A stretch of 64,000 nucleotides of DNA from Methylobacterium sp. NMS14P. GTDB taxonomy: Bacteria > Pseudomonadota > Alphaproteobacteria > Rhizobiales > Beijerinckiaceae. The number at the start of each line of letters is the position of its first letter. Positions within the stretch are counted from its first letter, which is position 1. Of this stretch, positions 7,615 through 15,905 are shown piece after piece. The notes beneath the pieces were generated by a model, which did no database searches, was not told where the DNA came from, and was given only the letters and a program-made list of their open reading frames with translations. The position numbers and the translations under genes were made by a program. The stretch covers positions 2,176,501 to 2,240,500 of the forward strand of contig NZ_CP087106.1 in assembly GCF_028583545.1 (NCBI RefSeq). The letters are read 5' to 3'.

Positions 7615-8870
7615 GCGCCGGCTCCAGCGGCAGGGAGGGTCGGGCCCGGATGGGTCTGGTTCGGCAGCGCCTGCTGGCCCTGGGCCGGCCGGTTCATCGG
7701 GATCACCGCGCCCGACGCGTTGGCGGCGCGCGGCAGGATCGGCTCGGGATGCGAGCGCAGGGCGTCGGCGATCGCGTCGAGCATGTACGGGGCCGCCTCC
7801 GGGTTCACGGCGGCGCCGAGATCGTCCTCGTCCATGAAGGTCCGGCGGGTCGAGACCGCGCAGAGCGCCAGGATCGTCGACGCGAAGGCCGCGCAGACCG
7901 CGGGCAGGAACACGAAGATCCGCAGGAAGGCGTGGACCTGGCTCTCGGTCACGTCGATCGGGTCGACGCCGTAGACCATGGCGGTGAAGGAGTGGAGCTG
8001 CGAGCGGTTGACCGCGTTGCGGTAGCCCTGCTCGGCGTCGGCCACGCGCCGGTCGGCGGCGCCCGGATCGAGGGCGGCGCGCGCCTTGCGGGCCTCCTCC
8101 AGGTCCTTGATCATCCCGGCGCGGTCGGCGGACGCCTTGGCGACGCCCTGCGACAGGGCGGCGACGCGGGGATCGGCCACGCATTTCAGGTTCTGGTACT
8201 TGCGGCCCTTGCTGTTGGTGCCGAAGACCCGCTCGCAGCGCTGGGCCGGCAGGCCGGCGAGCTGCTGGGCGTTGTCGGCGGAGCGCTTCTCGATCTGGTC
8301 GAGCTCGGCCGTGTACTGGGCCACGCGCTCGTCCGCCGCCTTGATCCGGTCGCCGATCGTGGCGCGGTCGGCCTGGGCGTCCTTCAGGGCGGTCTTGGTC
8401 CGGGCCGCCTCCATCAGGCGGGGATGGAACATCATCTCGCCGAGCTGCGACACCGACTTGGTGGTCACGCCCGCCGCGAAGATGATGCCCAGCACGGCGA
8501 GGCCGCGCACGAAGTAGGAGCGCTGGGTGCGGGCCAGGATGCCGAGCGGCACGCGGCACAGCTCGACCGCGGCGTAGACCAGCGGCGCCAGCAGCATGAA
8601 GTAGAAGGCGTGCCAGTCGCCGTCGCTGTAGACGCCCGCGAACAGCCACGCGCCCCAGAGCGAGGCGCCGATCACCATGAACTCGACGAGGTACGCGATA
8701 CCCACGTAGCCCCACTTGATGCGGTAGCCCTTCTCGACGTGGCGCTGGTGGCGCCAGCGGTCCGACTCGAGCTTCCACTCGCGCTTCTCGCGCTCGAGGT
8801 CGCGGCTGGGGGGCGCTGTCGGACCGGCAAATATCGATTTGATGGAGATCATCGGCCTCGTCGCATCCAT
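7611..8870 (-). CDS. Four-helix membrane protein with a periplasmic coiled coil, unknown function
   Basis: This 419-residue protein is not recognised. Predicted membrane helices lie near 54-79, 88-110, 121-137 and 314-338. Between helices 3 and 4 is a ~175-residue segment rich in Ala, Glu, Lys and Arg with coiled-coil character (about 155-205 and 245-290) interrupted by two cysteines at 212 and 230. The C terminus is proline/alanine-rich. The layout recalls DUF4407-type proteins, but that is only a resemblance. The start is taken at 8870; an ATG at 8852 with a nearer GAGG is a fair alternative. It is coupled to the downstream 213-residue protein. Confidence 0.75.
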   Translation of the reverse strand: MDATRPMISIKSIFAGPTAPPSRDLEREKREWKLESDRWRHQRHVEKGYRIKWGYVGIAYLVEFMVIGASLWGAWLFAGVYSDGDWHAFYFMLLAPLVYAAVELCRVPLGILARTQRSYFVRGLAVLGIIFAAGVTTKSVSQLGEMMFHPRLMEAARTKTALKDAQADRATIGDRIKAADERVAQYTAELDQIEKRSADNAQQLAGLPAQRCERVFGTNSKGRKYQNLKCVADPRVAALSQGVAKASADRAGMIKDLEEARKARAALDPGAADRRVADAEQGYRNAVNRSQLHSFTAMVYGVDPIDVTESQVHAFLRIFVFLPAVCAAFASTILALCAVSTRRTFMDEDDLGAAVNPEAAPYMLDAIADALRSHPEPILPRAANASGAVIPMNRPAQGQQALPNQTHPGPTLPAAGAGA

Positions 8871-8903
8871 CGGGTCCAGTTCCGGGCTGGGCCCGGCCGA
8901 GCT

Positions 8904-8918
8904 TAACCCCCGGTTAAC
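8904..8918. promoter_or_regulatory. CtrA-like box TTAA-N7-TTAA in a 311-bp divergent intergenic region
   Basis: The sequence TTAACCCCCGGTTAA matches the CtrA consensus TTAA-N7-TTAA and is also a palindrome (TTAACC/GGTTAA). It lies 34 bp upstream of the four-helix membrane protein start. The rest of 8871-9181, between this gene and the divergent antiporter gene, holds no supported gene. Confidence 0.5.
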
Positions 8919-9181
8919 TCAGGCGTGTATGCGCGCATTGTGCCGATTTTGAGCCGCGTTGCACGCCTTCACCGCACGCATCCTCTGGATGCCGCCCGCA
9001 TCCCGCGTGCCGGTGACCGAAATGTCTCACCCGCGCCTGTATCCGGCTTGTGTCGGAACGCACATCCGCGGGGTCGATCGCGGCCCGAATCCGGTTGCCC
9101 CTGGGGCGGTGCCGACCCATGATCGCGCAGCCGTGATCGGCATCCCCCCGCCCCCGAGAGACGAGGTTCGATCCGCCGCCG

Positions 9182-11026
9182 ATGCCAGAGGTCCACGCCG
9201 GCTCCTACAAGGAAGCGATCCTGTTTCTCGTCACAGCGGGCATCGTGGTGCCGCTGTTCCACCGCCTGCGGATCTCGCCGGTGCTCGGCTTCATCGGCGC
9301 CGGGGCCCTGCTCGGACCCTTCGGCCTCGGCCGGCTGGCCGACACCTATCCCTCCGTGCACCTCTTCACCATCGGCAACCGGGCCGAGATCTCGCACCTC
9401 GCCGAGTTCGGCGTGATCTTCCTGATGTTCATGATCGGGATCGAGCTGTCCTGGGAGCGCCTGCGGGTGCTGCGCCGGCTGGTCTTCGGCCTCGGCTCCC
9501 TGCAGGTCGGCTGCTCCGCGCTGATCCTCGGGGCGATCCTCTACGGGCTCAACGTGCCGCTCACCGGCGCGGTGATCGTGGGCATCGGCCTCGCCCTGTC
9601 GTCCACCGCGGTGGTGCTGCCGGTCCTGGCCGAGCAGAAGCGGCTGAACGCGCCCACGGGCCGGACCAGCTTCGCGGTCCTGCTGTTCCAGGACCTGGCG
9701 GTGGCGCCGGTCCTGTTCGCCATCGCGGTGCTCGGCCGCGACGACGGCGGCGACAAGGGCTGGGCCCTCGCCATGGCGCTCGGCCAGGCCGCCGTCGCGC
9801 TGGTGCTGATCGTGGTGGCGGGCCGCCTCGCCCTGCGCCCCCTGTTCCAGCTCGTGGCGCGCACGCGCTCCACCGAGCTGTTCATGGCCGCCTGCCTGCT
9901 GGTCATCGTCGGCACGGCGCTGACCGCGGCGGCGAGCGGCCTGTCGATGACGCTCGGCGCCTTCGTGGCCGGCCTGCTGCTCGCCGAGACCGAGTATCGC
10001 CGGGCCATCGAGGCGACGATCGACCCGTTCAAGGGCCTGCTGCTCGGCGTGTTCTTCGTCTCGGTGGGCATGAACCTCGACCCGGCGCAGCTGATGGCGA
10101 CGCCGGGGGCGATCATCGGCCTGTCGCTGGCGCTGGTCCTGATCAAGGCCGCCGTGGTGATGATGGCGGCCCCCGTCCTGAAGATCCCCCGGCCGGTGGC
10201 GCTTGAGACGGCGCTGCTCCTCGGTCCGGGCGGCGAGTTCGCCTACGTGCTGATCGGCGGCGCCATGGCCACCGGCCTCGTGCCGGAGGAGGTCGGGGCG
10301 GCGGCCCTCGTGGTGACCACGGTCACGATGATCATGATCCCGGCGCTCGCCGCCGTCGGCCGCCGGCTCAAGCTGCGGGCGACCGCCAGCGCCCAGGCCG
10401 CCGCCAAGGCGGAGCCGGTGCCGGAGCGAATGGGGAACCGGGTGATCGTCGCGGGATTCGGCCGCGTCGGCCGGCAGGTCGGCGAGATGCTGGAGCGGCA
10501 CAAGATCCCGTACATCGCCCTCGATTCCGACGCCGCGCGGGTGGCCGAGCAGCGCCGCGCCGGGGCGCCGGTCTATTTCGGCGACAGCGGCAACACCGAG
10601 ATGCTGCGCCGCTGCGACATCGCCACGGCCCGGGCGCTGGTCGTCACCCTCGACAATCCCCGCGCCGTCGAGGCGGCGGTGGCGGCGGCCCGCGCCGAGC
10701 GGCCGGACCTGACCATCGTGGCCCGGGCCCGCGACGCCCGCCACGCCTCCTCGCTCTACGAGCTCGGCGTCGACGACGCGGTGCCGGAGACGATCGAGGC
10801 GTCGCTGCAGCTGTCGGAGGCCGTGCTGGTCGATGTCGGCGTGCCGATGGGGCTGGTGATCGCGTCGATCCACGAGCGGCGGGACGAGTATCGCGCCCTG
10901 CTGAAGAAGCGCGAGGGCGAGTCGAAGCCGATCTTCCGGGCCCGGCGGACCGTCGGGAAGGCGCTGGGCAAGGCCCCGGTCAAGCGGGAGCCCGAGCGCC
11001 AGGAGGCGGCCGGCCAGGAGGCCTGA
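9182..11026 (+). CDS. KefB/KefC-type monovalent cation:proton antiporter (CPA2) with RCK domain
   Basis: This 614-residue inner-membrane protein has a CPA2 sodium/hydrogen exchanger domain of about 12-13 helices (residues ~8-395). It contains the ligand motif LLFQDLAVAPV, the LSSTAVVLPVL segment and GVFFVSVGMNLD. A cytoplasmic TrkA-N (RCK) domain follows from about residue 418, with the nucleotide loop GFGRVGRQVG and an acidic strand end LDSD, ending in a basic tail. The family exports K+ for protons, typically gated by nucleotides or glutathione adducts. No ancillary KefF/KefG gene is adjacent. Confidence 0.93.
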   Translation: MPEVHAGSYKEAILFLVTAGIVVPLFHRLRISPVLGFIGAGALLGPFGLGRLADTYPSVHLFTIGNRAEISHLAEFGVIFLMFMIGIELSWERLRVLRRLVFGLGSLQVGCSALILGAILYGLNVPLTGAVIVGIGLALSSTAVVLPVLAEQKRLNAPTGRTSFAVLLFQDLAVAPVLFAIAVLGRDDGGDKGWALAMALGQAAVALVLIVVAGRLALRPLFQLVARTRSTELFMAACLLVIVGTALTAAASGLSMTLGAFVAGLLLAETEYRRAIEATIDPFKGLLLGVFFVSVGMNLDPAQLMATPGAIIGLSLALVLIKAAVVMMAAPVLKIPRPVALETALLLGPGGEFAYVLIGGAMATGLVPEEVGAAALVVTTVTMIMIPALAAVGRRLKLRATASAQAAAKAEPVPERMGNRVIVAGFGRVGRQVGEMLERHKIPYIALDSDAARVAEQRRAGAPVYFGDSGNTEMLRRCDIATARALVVTLDNPRAVEAAVAAARAERPDLTIVARARDARHASSLYELGVDDAVPETIEASLQLSEAVLVDVGVPMGLVIASIHERRDEYRALLKKREGESKPIFRARRTVGKALGKAPVKREPERQEAAGQEA

Positions 11027-11663
11027 GGGCGGCCTCCCGCGGTCGCCGTCGGAGCGCCGCCAGAGCGCGGCCGCCCGGTGGCGCCCGGGGCGGTCCGTCG
11101 ACGATCCGCGGCCCGGCGAGAGCGGGGGCGATCGCGCGCGGGGCCGACCGTCTCCGCGGCGCGCGGCGCACCCCTGGCGGACGACGTCGCGGCTGCCCGG
11201 ACAGGCCCGCGATCGAGACGGCTCTCCGGGCGTGGCCCGCGGGAGAGCGACGGCTTCTCCTGCGCCCAAGGCCCTGCCGGCCAGGACCGTGATCGTCTCC
11301 GTACGCCGATCGGCCGAATGCCAGATCCCTCCGCGGCCACGGCGCCTGCCGCCCGGCCGCCGCCGCGCGCGAATGACGCGCCGTATCTGATCACAACCGC
11401 GTGATATCTAGGCTTGTCTGATTAGCGCTATATTCACGGATGAAATCCGCTCTTCGGGCATCTCTTGCTGGAGTTCGATCGCGGCCGGTCGATGTGGCCT
11501 AGCCAATATAGTTGCCGTGCCGGGTCGATCGATTGCATTCATGGAGACTTCGAAGTAAGATTTCTGCTTTGATGGGTGGGCTATTCGATTGTAGCGGTGC
11601 GTCGGCTGCGAATATCGGACCGGTCAGCGGGAGGCCGAGCAGCCGGGGCTCGGGTGTGCGGCG
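11027..11663. other. 637-bp intergenic region with no supported gene
   Basis: Bases 11027-11400 are very GC-rich and open in several frames, but the translations are low-complexity Arg/Pro/Ala and not credible. From about 11400 to 11620 the sequence turns clearly AT-richer (for example GATATCTAGGCTTGTCTGAT and GCTATATTCACGGATGAAAT), as in a promoter/operator region ahead of the AraC-type gene. No RNA gene or mobile element was recognised. Confidence 0.6.
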
Positions 11664-12686
11664 ATGGGCGACAGTCAGGGAGGGGATCACGGCGGCAGTC
11701 CCGGCCGCATCATCGCTCGGCACGCGACCTACAGCATGAGCACCGACGACGTGCCGCGGCATTCCGGCTTCGAATACTGGGAGCATGCCTGCCGGAACGC
11801 GGTCGGCCTGTTCGAATTCGTCGATTACGCGCGGAAGGATTTTCGCGCCGGGCTCGACCTGTTCGCGGTCGACACCATCAAGGTGTGCCACTATTTCGGC
11901 GCCGCCCACACCATGGAGCGGCGGAAAAGTCATCTCCGGTCGTCCGATACGGATGACTACAACATCATTCTCGGATCGCGGCGGACCTGGAACTTCGCGC
12001 AGGGCCGCTACCACGAGGCCGTCTCGGGCGGCATCTCGCTCATCGACAATGCTCAGCCCTACGTGGGGGGGCACCCCGAGGGTCTCGACGTCGTCAGCTT
12101 CCTCATCCCGCGCGCGACCCTGGACCGGGCCCTCGGGCCGAGCCGCCACGCCGTCGGATCGTCGATCACCGCCGCGCAGACGAGCTTCCCGATCATCGCG
12201 GCGTATCTCCATTCCCTCGTCGAGCACGGCGCATCGCTCGATCCCGCCCGTCAGGCGCGGATGGCCTCGGTCGCCGTCGAGCTCCTGGCGGCGGGTTTCG
12301 CCGAGCGGCTGGAGGCCGACCCGCCCCGCTCCCTGAGCGGAGCCGCGATCCTCTGCCGCGCACAGGCCTTCATCACGGCGCATATCGGCGTCGAGGGCCT
12401 GTCGATCAACGATGTGGCGGCGGCGCTGAACATCTCGGTTCGCCGGCTCCAGGAGGTCGCCAGCGCGGAGAGCGTCGCGCTCATGGACTGGATGTGGGAA
12501 CGCCGCCTGCAGATGGCGCAGGCCAAGCTCGCCGATCCTGCCAACGGCGTCCTGCCGGTCGGGCTCGTCGCCTATCAGTGCGGCTTCGCCAGCCAGGCTC
12601 ACTTCTCCCGGCGCTTCAAGGAGCGGTTCGGGCAGACGCCGACCGAGTTCAGGGTCTGGGCCGGGCTCCAGCGGGGACGGCACTGA
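11664..12686 (+). CDS. AraC family transcriptional regulator
   Basis: This protein of up to 340 residues has an N-terminal AraC-type sensory domain (from FEYWEHACRNAVGLFEF to about residue 180) and two C-terminal helix-turn-helix units: LSINDVAAALNISVRRLQEV and the signature YQCGFASQAHFSRRFKERFG followed by TPTEFR. The start is uncertain: the ATG at 11664 gives a 24-residue glycine-rich leader, while the ATG at 11736 (MSTDDVPRHSGF) fits the family better. No target operon is adjacent; the facing gene at 12754 is unknown. Confidence 0.88.
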   Translation: MGDSQGGDHGGSPGRIIARHATYSMSTDDVPRHSGFEYWEHACRNAVGLFEFVDYARKDFRAGLDLFAVDTIKVCHYFGAAHTMERRKSHLRSSDTDDYNIILGSRRTWNFAQGRYHEAVSGGISLIDNAQPYVGGHPEGLDVVSFLIPRATLDRALGPSRHAVGSSITAAQTSFPIIAAYLHSLVEHGASLDPARQARMASVAVELLAAGFAERLEADPPRSLSGAAILCRAQAFITAHIGVEGLSINDVAAALNISVRRLQEVASAESVALMDWMWERRLQMAQAKLADPANGVLPVGLVAYQCGFASQAHFSRRFKERFGQTPTEFRVWAGLQRGRH

Positions 12687-12753
12687 GCCCGGGCCGGGCC
12701 GCCCGCGTTCGTCGCGAGGGCCCCGCGGCTGCCGCCGCGGCGTCCGGGTCTCC

Positions 12754-13161
12754 TCAGATCAGGACCGGATGCGCGTCCTCGTGCTTGGCCCGCCGCGCCA
12801 CGCGGCTGCGCGGCGCCGGCTCGAACCCGTCGGCGAAGCTGCACCGGTAGACCAGTTCGTCCGCCGGCCCGAGGCCGGTGACCAGGGGCACCGTCACGGT
12901 GTCGCCGGAGAAGCGCCAACCGCGGGCGCCCTTGTCCCAGTAGAGCCAGACCGTCCCGGGATAGCCCCGCAGGGTGAAGACCGCCGCCTTGCGCGACAGG
13001 GCCTGCACCGCCCGCGGGGCGTACATGCCCTTGTCGCGGTAGGCGTCCCGGGTCGCCTCCGGCTGGCGGTCCATGAAGGTGTTGCGCACCAGCTGAATCG
13101 TCGCCCCCGGCTTCCCGAGAAACCGCTTGAATTCCGTCAGATTCCGCAGGATGACCGCCAT
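12754..13161 (-). CDS. Conserved-looking hypothetical protein
   Basis: This 135-residue protein begins at an ATG (MAVILRNLTEFKRFLGKPGA) with a strong AGGAGA site upstream. It is soluble, slightly basic, and carries aromatic-rich strands (TLRGYPGTVWLYWDKGARGW) that suggest a small beta-rich domain. No family was recognised. It converges with the AraC gene. Coding is supported by the ribosome site, typical codon use and termination without overlap. Confidence 0.7.
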   Translation of the reverse strand: MAVILRNLTEFKRFLGKPGATIQLVRNTFMDRQPEATRDAYRDKGMYAPRAVQALSRKAAVFTLRGYPGTVWLYWDKGARGWRFSGDTVTVPLVTGLGPADELVYRCSFADGFEPAPRSRVARRAKHEDAHPVLI

Positions 13162-13496
13162 CGCAGGTCTCCTCGCTAGCTCCGTGTGGGCCGCGTCGCC
13201 GCGTCCGCACACACTCGATGTCCCGAGTTGAGCGATTCCCATGACCGATTGAGTGACTGGGCGAGGCTTGTCCGGCCACATATCAACAGATTCGACGACT
13301 TATACCCAGGTTATGAGTCCCATCGGGTCGGAGAGACTCGTTAGAGCCCCGGAATCAGCGTTGCCGACGGGGCTGAATCTTGTCGACCATCGTCGAAGAC
13401 TCGGAAGTCCTCCGGGAAAGTCCTGCCCCGCTCGTCGGGATGCCGACCGATTCGCGCGGGCTTGACCCGGACGCCCGGCTGGCGCGTTCTCCCGGG
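13162..13496. other. 335-bp intergenic region between divergent genes
   Basis: This separates the hypothetical gene (leftward) from the VWA gene (rightward). A mixed-composition stretch at 13245-13330 (including ATATCAACAGATTCGACGAC) probably carries promoters. A frame-compatible TTG at 13380 and ATG at 13440 could extend the VWA protein by 39 or 19 residues, but neither has a good ribosome site. Confidence 0.5.
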
Positions 13497-14672
13497 ATGC
13501 TGCTGCAGTTCTTCACGGCCCTCCGGGACGCCAAGGTCCCCGTCTCCCTGAAGGAGTACCTGACCCTGCTCGGCGCCCTGGACCGGGGCCTCGCGGAGCA
13601 CGACGTCGAGGCGTTCTACTTCCTGTCGCGCACGGCGCTGGTGAAGGACGAGGCGCATCTCGACCGGTTCGACCGGGTGTTCGGCACGGTGTTCAAGGGG
13701 CTGGAGACCCTCGGCGAGGCGGTGGAGCCCGCCGCCATTCCCGAGGAGTGGCTGAGGAAGCTCGCCGAGAAGTACCTGACCGAGGCCGAGAAGGCGGAGC
13801 TGAAGGCGCTCGGCTGGGACGCGCTGTTCGAGACCCTGAAGCAGCGCCTCGCCGAGCAGAAGGGGCGCCACCAGGGCGGCTCGAAATGGATCGGCACCGG
13901 CGGGACCTCGCCCTTCGGCGCCTACGGCTACAACCCGGAGGGGATCCGCATCGGCCAGGACGGCAACCGCAACTTCCGGGCGGTGAAGGTCTGGGACAAG
14001 CGCGAGTTCAAGGACCTCGACGACGACCGGGAGATCGGCGCGCGCAACATGCGCCTGGCGCTGCGGCGCCTGCGCCGCTTCGCCCGGACCGGGGCGGCCG
14101 AGGAGCTCGACCTCGACGGCACGATCCGCGCGAGCGCCCGCCAGGGCTACATCGACGTCAAGCTGCGGCCGGAGCGGCGCAACGCCGTGAAGGTGCTGCT
14201 GTTCCTGGACGTCGGCGGCTCGATGGACTGGCACATCGAGCAGGCGGAGGCGCTGTTCTCGGCGGCGCGCTCGGAGTTCAAGCACCTCGCGCACTACTAC
14301 TTCCACAACTGCCCGTACGAGGCGGTCTGGACCGAGAACCGGCGGCGGCACGAGGCGAAGACGCCGCTCCTCGACGTGATCCGCACCTACGGCGCCGACT
14401 ACCGCCTCGTCTTCGTGGGGGACGCCTCGATGAGCCCCTACGAGATCGCCACGCCCGGCGGCTCCGTGGAGCACTGGAACGAGGAGGCCGGCGCGGTCTG
14501 GATGCAGCGGCTCCTCGACCATTTCCCGAAGGCGGCGTGGCTGAACCCGGTGCCCGAGACGCACTGGGGCTACACCCAGTCGATCGGCATGGTGCATCGG
14601 CTGGTCGCCGGCCGGATGTTCCCGCTGACGCTGGAGGGGCTCGACGCCGCGGCGCGGGCACTGGTGCGATGA
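13497..14672 (+). CDS. VWA domain protein, CoxE-like (MoxR partner)
   Basis: This 391-residue protein starts MLLQFFTALRDAKVPVSLKE, typical of CoxE-like VWA proteins. After a helical N-terminal half with a TSPFGAYGYNPEG linker comes the von Willebrand A fold with metal-site motif DVGGSM (about residues 238-243) and the late strand LVFVGDASMSPYEI. CoxE-like proteins work with MoxR/CoxD ATPases in maturing enzyme complexes; the ATPase at 5888-6739 is the natural candidate although it is not adjacent. Longer starts at 13380 (TTG) and 13440 are possible. Confidence 0.9.
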   Translation: MLLQFFTALRDAKVPVSLKEYLTLLGALDRGLAEHDVEAFYFLSRTALVKDEAHLDRFDRVFGTVFKGLETLGEAVEPAAIPEEWLRKLAEKYLTEAEKAELKALGWDALFETLKQRLAEQKGRHQGGSKWIGTGGTSPFGAYGYNPEGIRIGQDGNRNFRAVKVWDKREFKDLDDDREIGARNMRLALRRLRRFARTGAAEELDLDGTIRASARQGYIDVKLRPERRNAVKVLLFLDVGGSMDWHIEQAEALFSAARSEFKHLAHYYFHNCPYEAVWTENRRRHEAKTPLLDVIRTYGADYRLVFVGDASMSPYEIATPGGSVEHWNEEAGAVWMQRLLDHFPKAAWLNPVPETHWGYTQSIGMVHRLVAGRMFPLTLEGLDAAARALVR

Positions 14673-14717
14673 CAGGTGCGGTTACGGCCTCACAGCGCGA
14701 TGCGACCGGAGGCGATG

Positions 14718-14809
14718 CCGTCCTCGCGAGCGCAGCGAAGCGATCCAGCAGCGCCGCATACACGGATGTCGCGCTACCCTGGGTCGCTTCGCTGCGCTCG
14801 CGAGGACGG
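14718..14809. repeat. REP-like palindromic intergenic repeat, copy 4
   Basis: Begins CCGTCCTCGCGAGCGCAGCG and ends CTGCGCTCGCGAGGACGG, an almost perfect inverted terminal pair. It lies between the convergent VWA and ferredoxin genes, where a transcript end is expected. Confidence 0.85.
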
Positions 14810-14841
14810 GAAAGGATCGCGCGACCGAGACGGCTCCCGTC

Positions 14842-15162
14842 TCAGCCCTGCTGGGACGGCGTCGTCACCACGAGGCCGTCGAGCGCCGGCGTGATCTTGA
14901 TCTGGCAGGACAGGCGGGAATTCTCGCGGACGTCGCTGGCGAAATCCAGCATGTCCTGCTCCATATCCTGCGCCTTGCCGACCGTGTCGATCCAGGCGTC
15001 GGCCACGTAGACGTGGCAGGTGGCGCAGGCGCAGGCGCCGCCGCACTCCGCGTCGATGCCCGGGACGTTGTTGCGCATAGCCGTCTCCATCACGGTCGCG
15101 CCGACGCTGCCTTCGACGGTCCGTTCCGTCCCGGCGTGGTCGACGTAGGTGATCTTGGGCAT
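14842..15162 (-). CDS. [2Fe-2S] ferredoxin, adrenodoxin/bacterial FdxB type
   Basis: This 106-residue electron carrier has the vertebrate/bacterial ferredoxin cluster ligands Cys40, Cys46, Cys49 and Cys86 (C-x5-C-x2-C...C) inside [15 protein letters not shown] and RLSCQI. An extra Cys44 sits inside the first loop. Such ferredoxins serve Fe-S cluster assembly, P450s or dioxygenases. No partner reductase is adjacent, so the partner is unknown. Confidence 0.95.
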   Translation of the reverse strand: MPKITYVDHAGTERTVEGSVGATVMETAMRNNVPGIDAECGGACACATCHVYVADAWIDTVGKAQDMEQDMLDFASDVRENSRLSCQIKITPALDGLVVTTPSQQG

Positions 15163-15296
15163 GCTGGGGGCTCCGGGCTCGCGTCGAGCGCAGTCTGTCC
15201 GACGGGCGGCGTGCCTGCTTGGCGGCTGGAAACGCGGAATGCAAGCGCGGCATTAGACACCGGTCCCGGATCGATCGCCGCATTGCGGCGACACCG

Positions 15297-15617
15297 TCAG
15301 GCGCGCGCCTCCGCGATCTCCGCCAGCGCCCGCGCGACCGCGGCCGCGAGGTCGTCGACCGGCACCGCCCCGGCCCCGCCGCGCAGGCGCGCCTCCGCGG
15401 CGTCCGCGAGGGCGCGCACGTGAACCGCCCCGACGCCCGCGGCCGAGCCCTTCAGGGTGTGGGCGAGGTCGGCGCGCTGCTCCCGCGGCAGGGCCGGGTC
15501 GGCGAGGCGCGGCAGGATCGACCGGCACTGGCCGGCGAACAGCTCCAGAACCTCACGGGCCAGATCGGCGTCGCCGCCGGTCTGGGCCTCGAGTTCCGCG
15601 GGGTCGATGGCCTGCAT
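15297..15617 (-). CDS. Hpt (histidine phosphotransfer) domain protein
   Basis: This 106-residue helical protein carries the Hpt motif AHTLKGSAAGVGA with the phospho-accepting His53. It relays phosphate between a hybrid histidine kinase and a response regulator. The ATG at 15617 has a GGGAG site 7 nt upstream. It is an orphan: no kinase or regulator is next to it. It diverges from the giant repeat protein gene, sharing a 288-bp intergenic region. Confidence 0.9.
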   Translation of the reverse strand: MQAIDPAELEAQTGGDADLAREVLELFAGQCRSILPRLADPALPREQRADLAHTLKGSAAGVGAVHVRALADAAEARLRGGAGAVPVDDLAAAVARALAEIAEARA

Positions 15618-15755
15618 GCTCGAACTCCCGGCATCCGGATTCGTCGGGGATTGCGGATCTGATCCACACAATTCACCCCCTGATTCGCCGGGTGGGGATC
15701 GCGCCGGACCCCTCCCCTGCGGCAGGATGGTGGAGGCGGTGAGCGACGGGCCCGG

Positions 15756-15770
15756 TAACCATTCGGTTAA
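15756..15770. promoter_or_regulatory. CtrA-like site upstream of the giant repeat protein gene
   Basis: The stretch TAACCATTCGGTTAACC contains two CtrA-like half-sites, GTAACCAT (one mismatch to TTAACCAT) and TTAACC, 136 bp before the giant gene. Spacing is one base off the ideal N7, so the match is suggestive only. Confidence 0.4.
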
Positions 15771-15905
15771 CCTTTTCTGGGGCCGGTCGAGGGCTCGGGT
15801 ATCGGCAGTCGCTGCCCGAGTTTAGTCTTGTAATGGTAAACGGGGCGTTGCGTCTCCGGCTCAAGCCTCCCCAGGCGCCGGTGAACCCGTGTAACGAGGC
15901 GTTGA

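Noticed and set aside
11078..11404. Possible small gene in the gap after the antiporter
   Set aside because: The translation is Arg/Pro/Ala-rich without motif, lacks a ribosome site and is matched by an equally open frame on the other strand.
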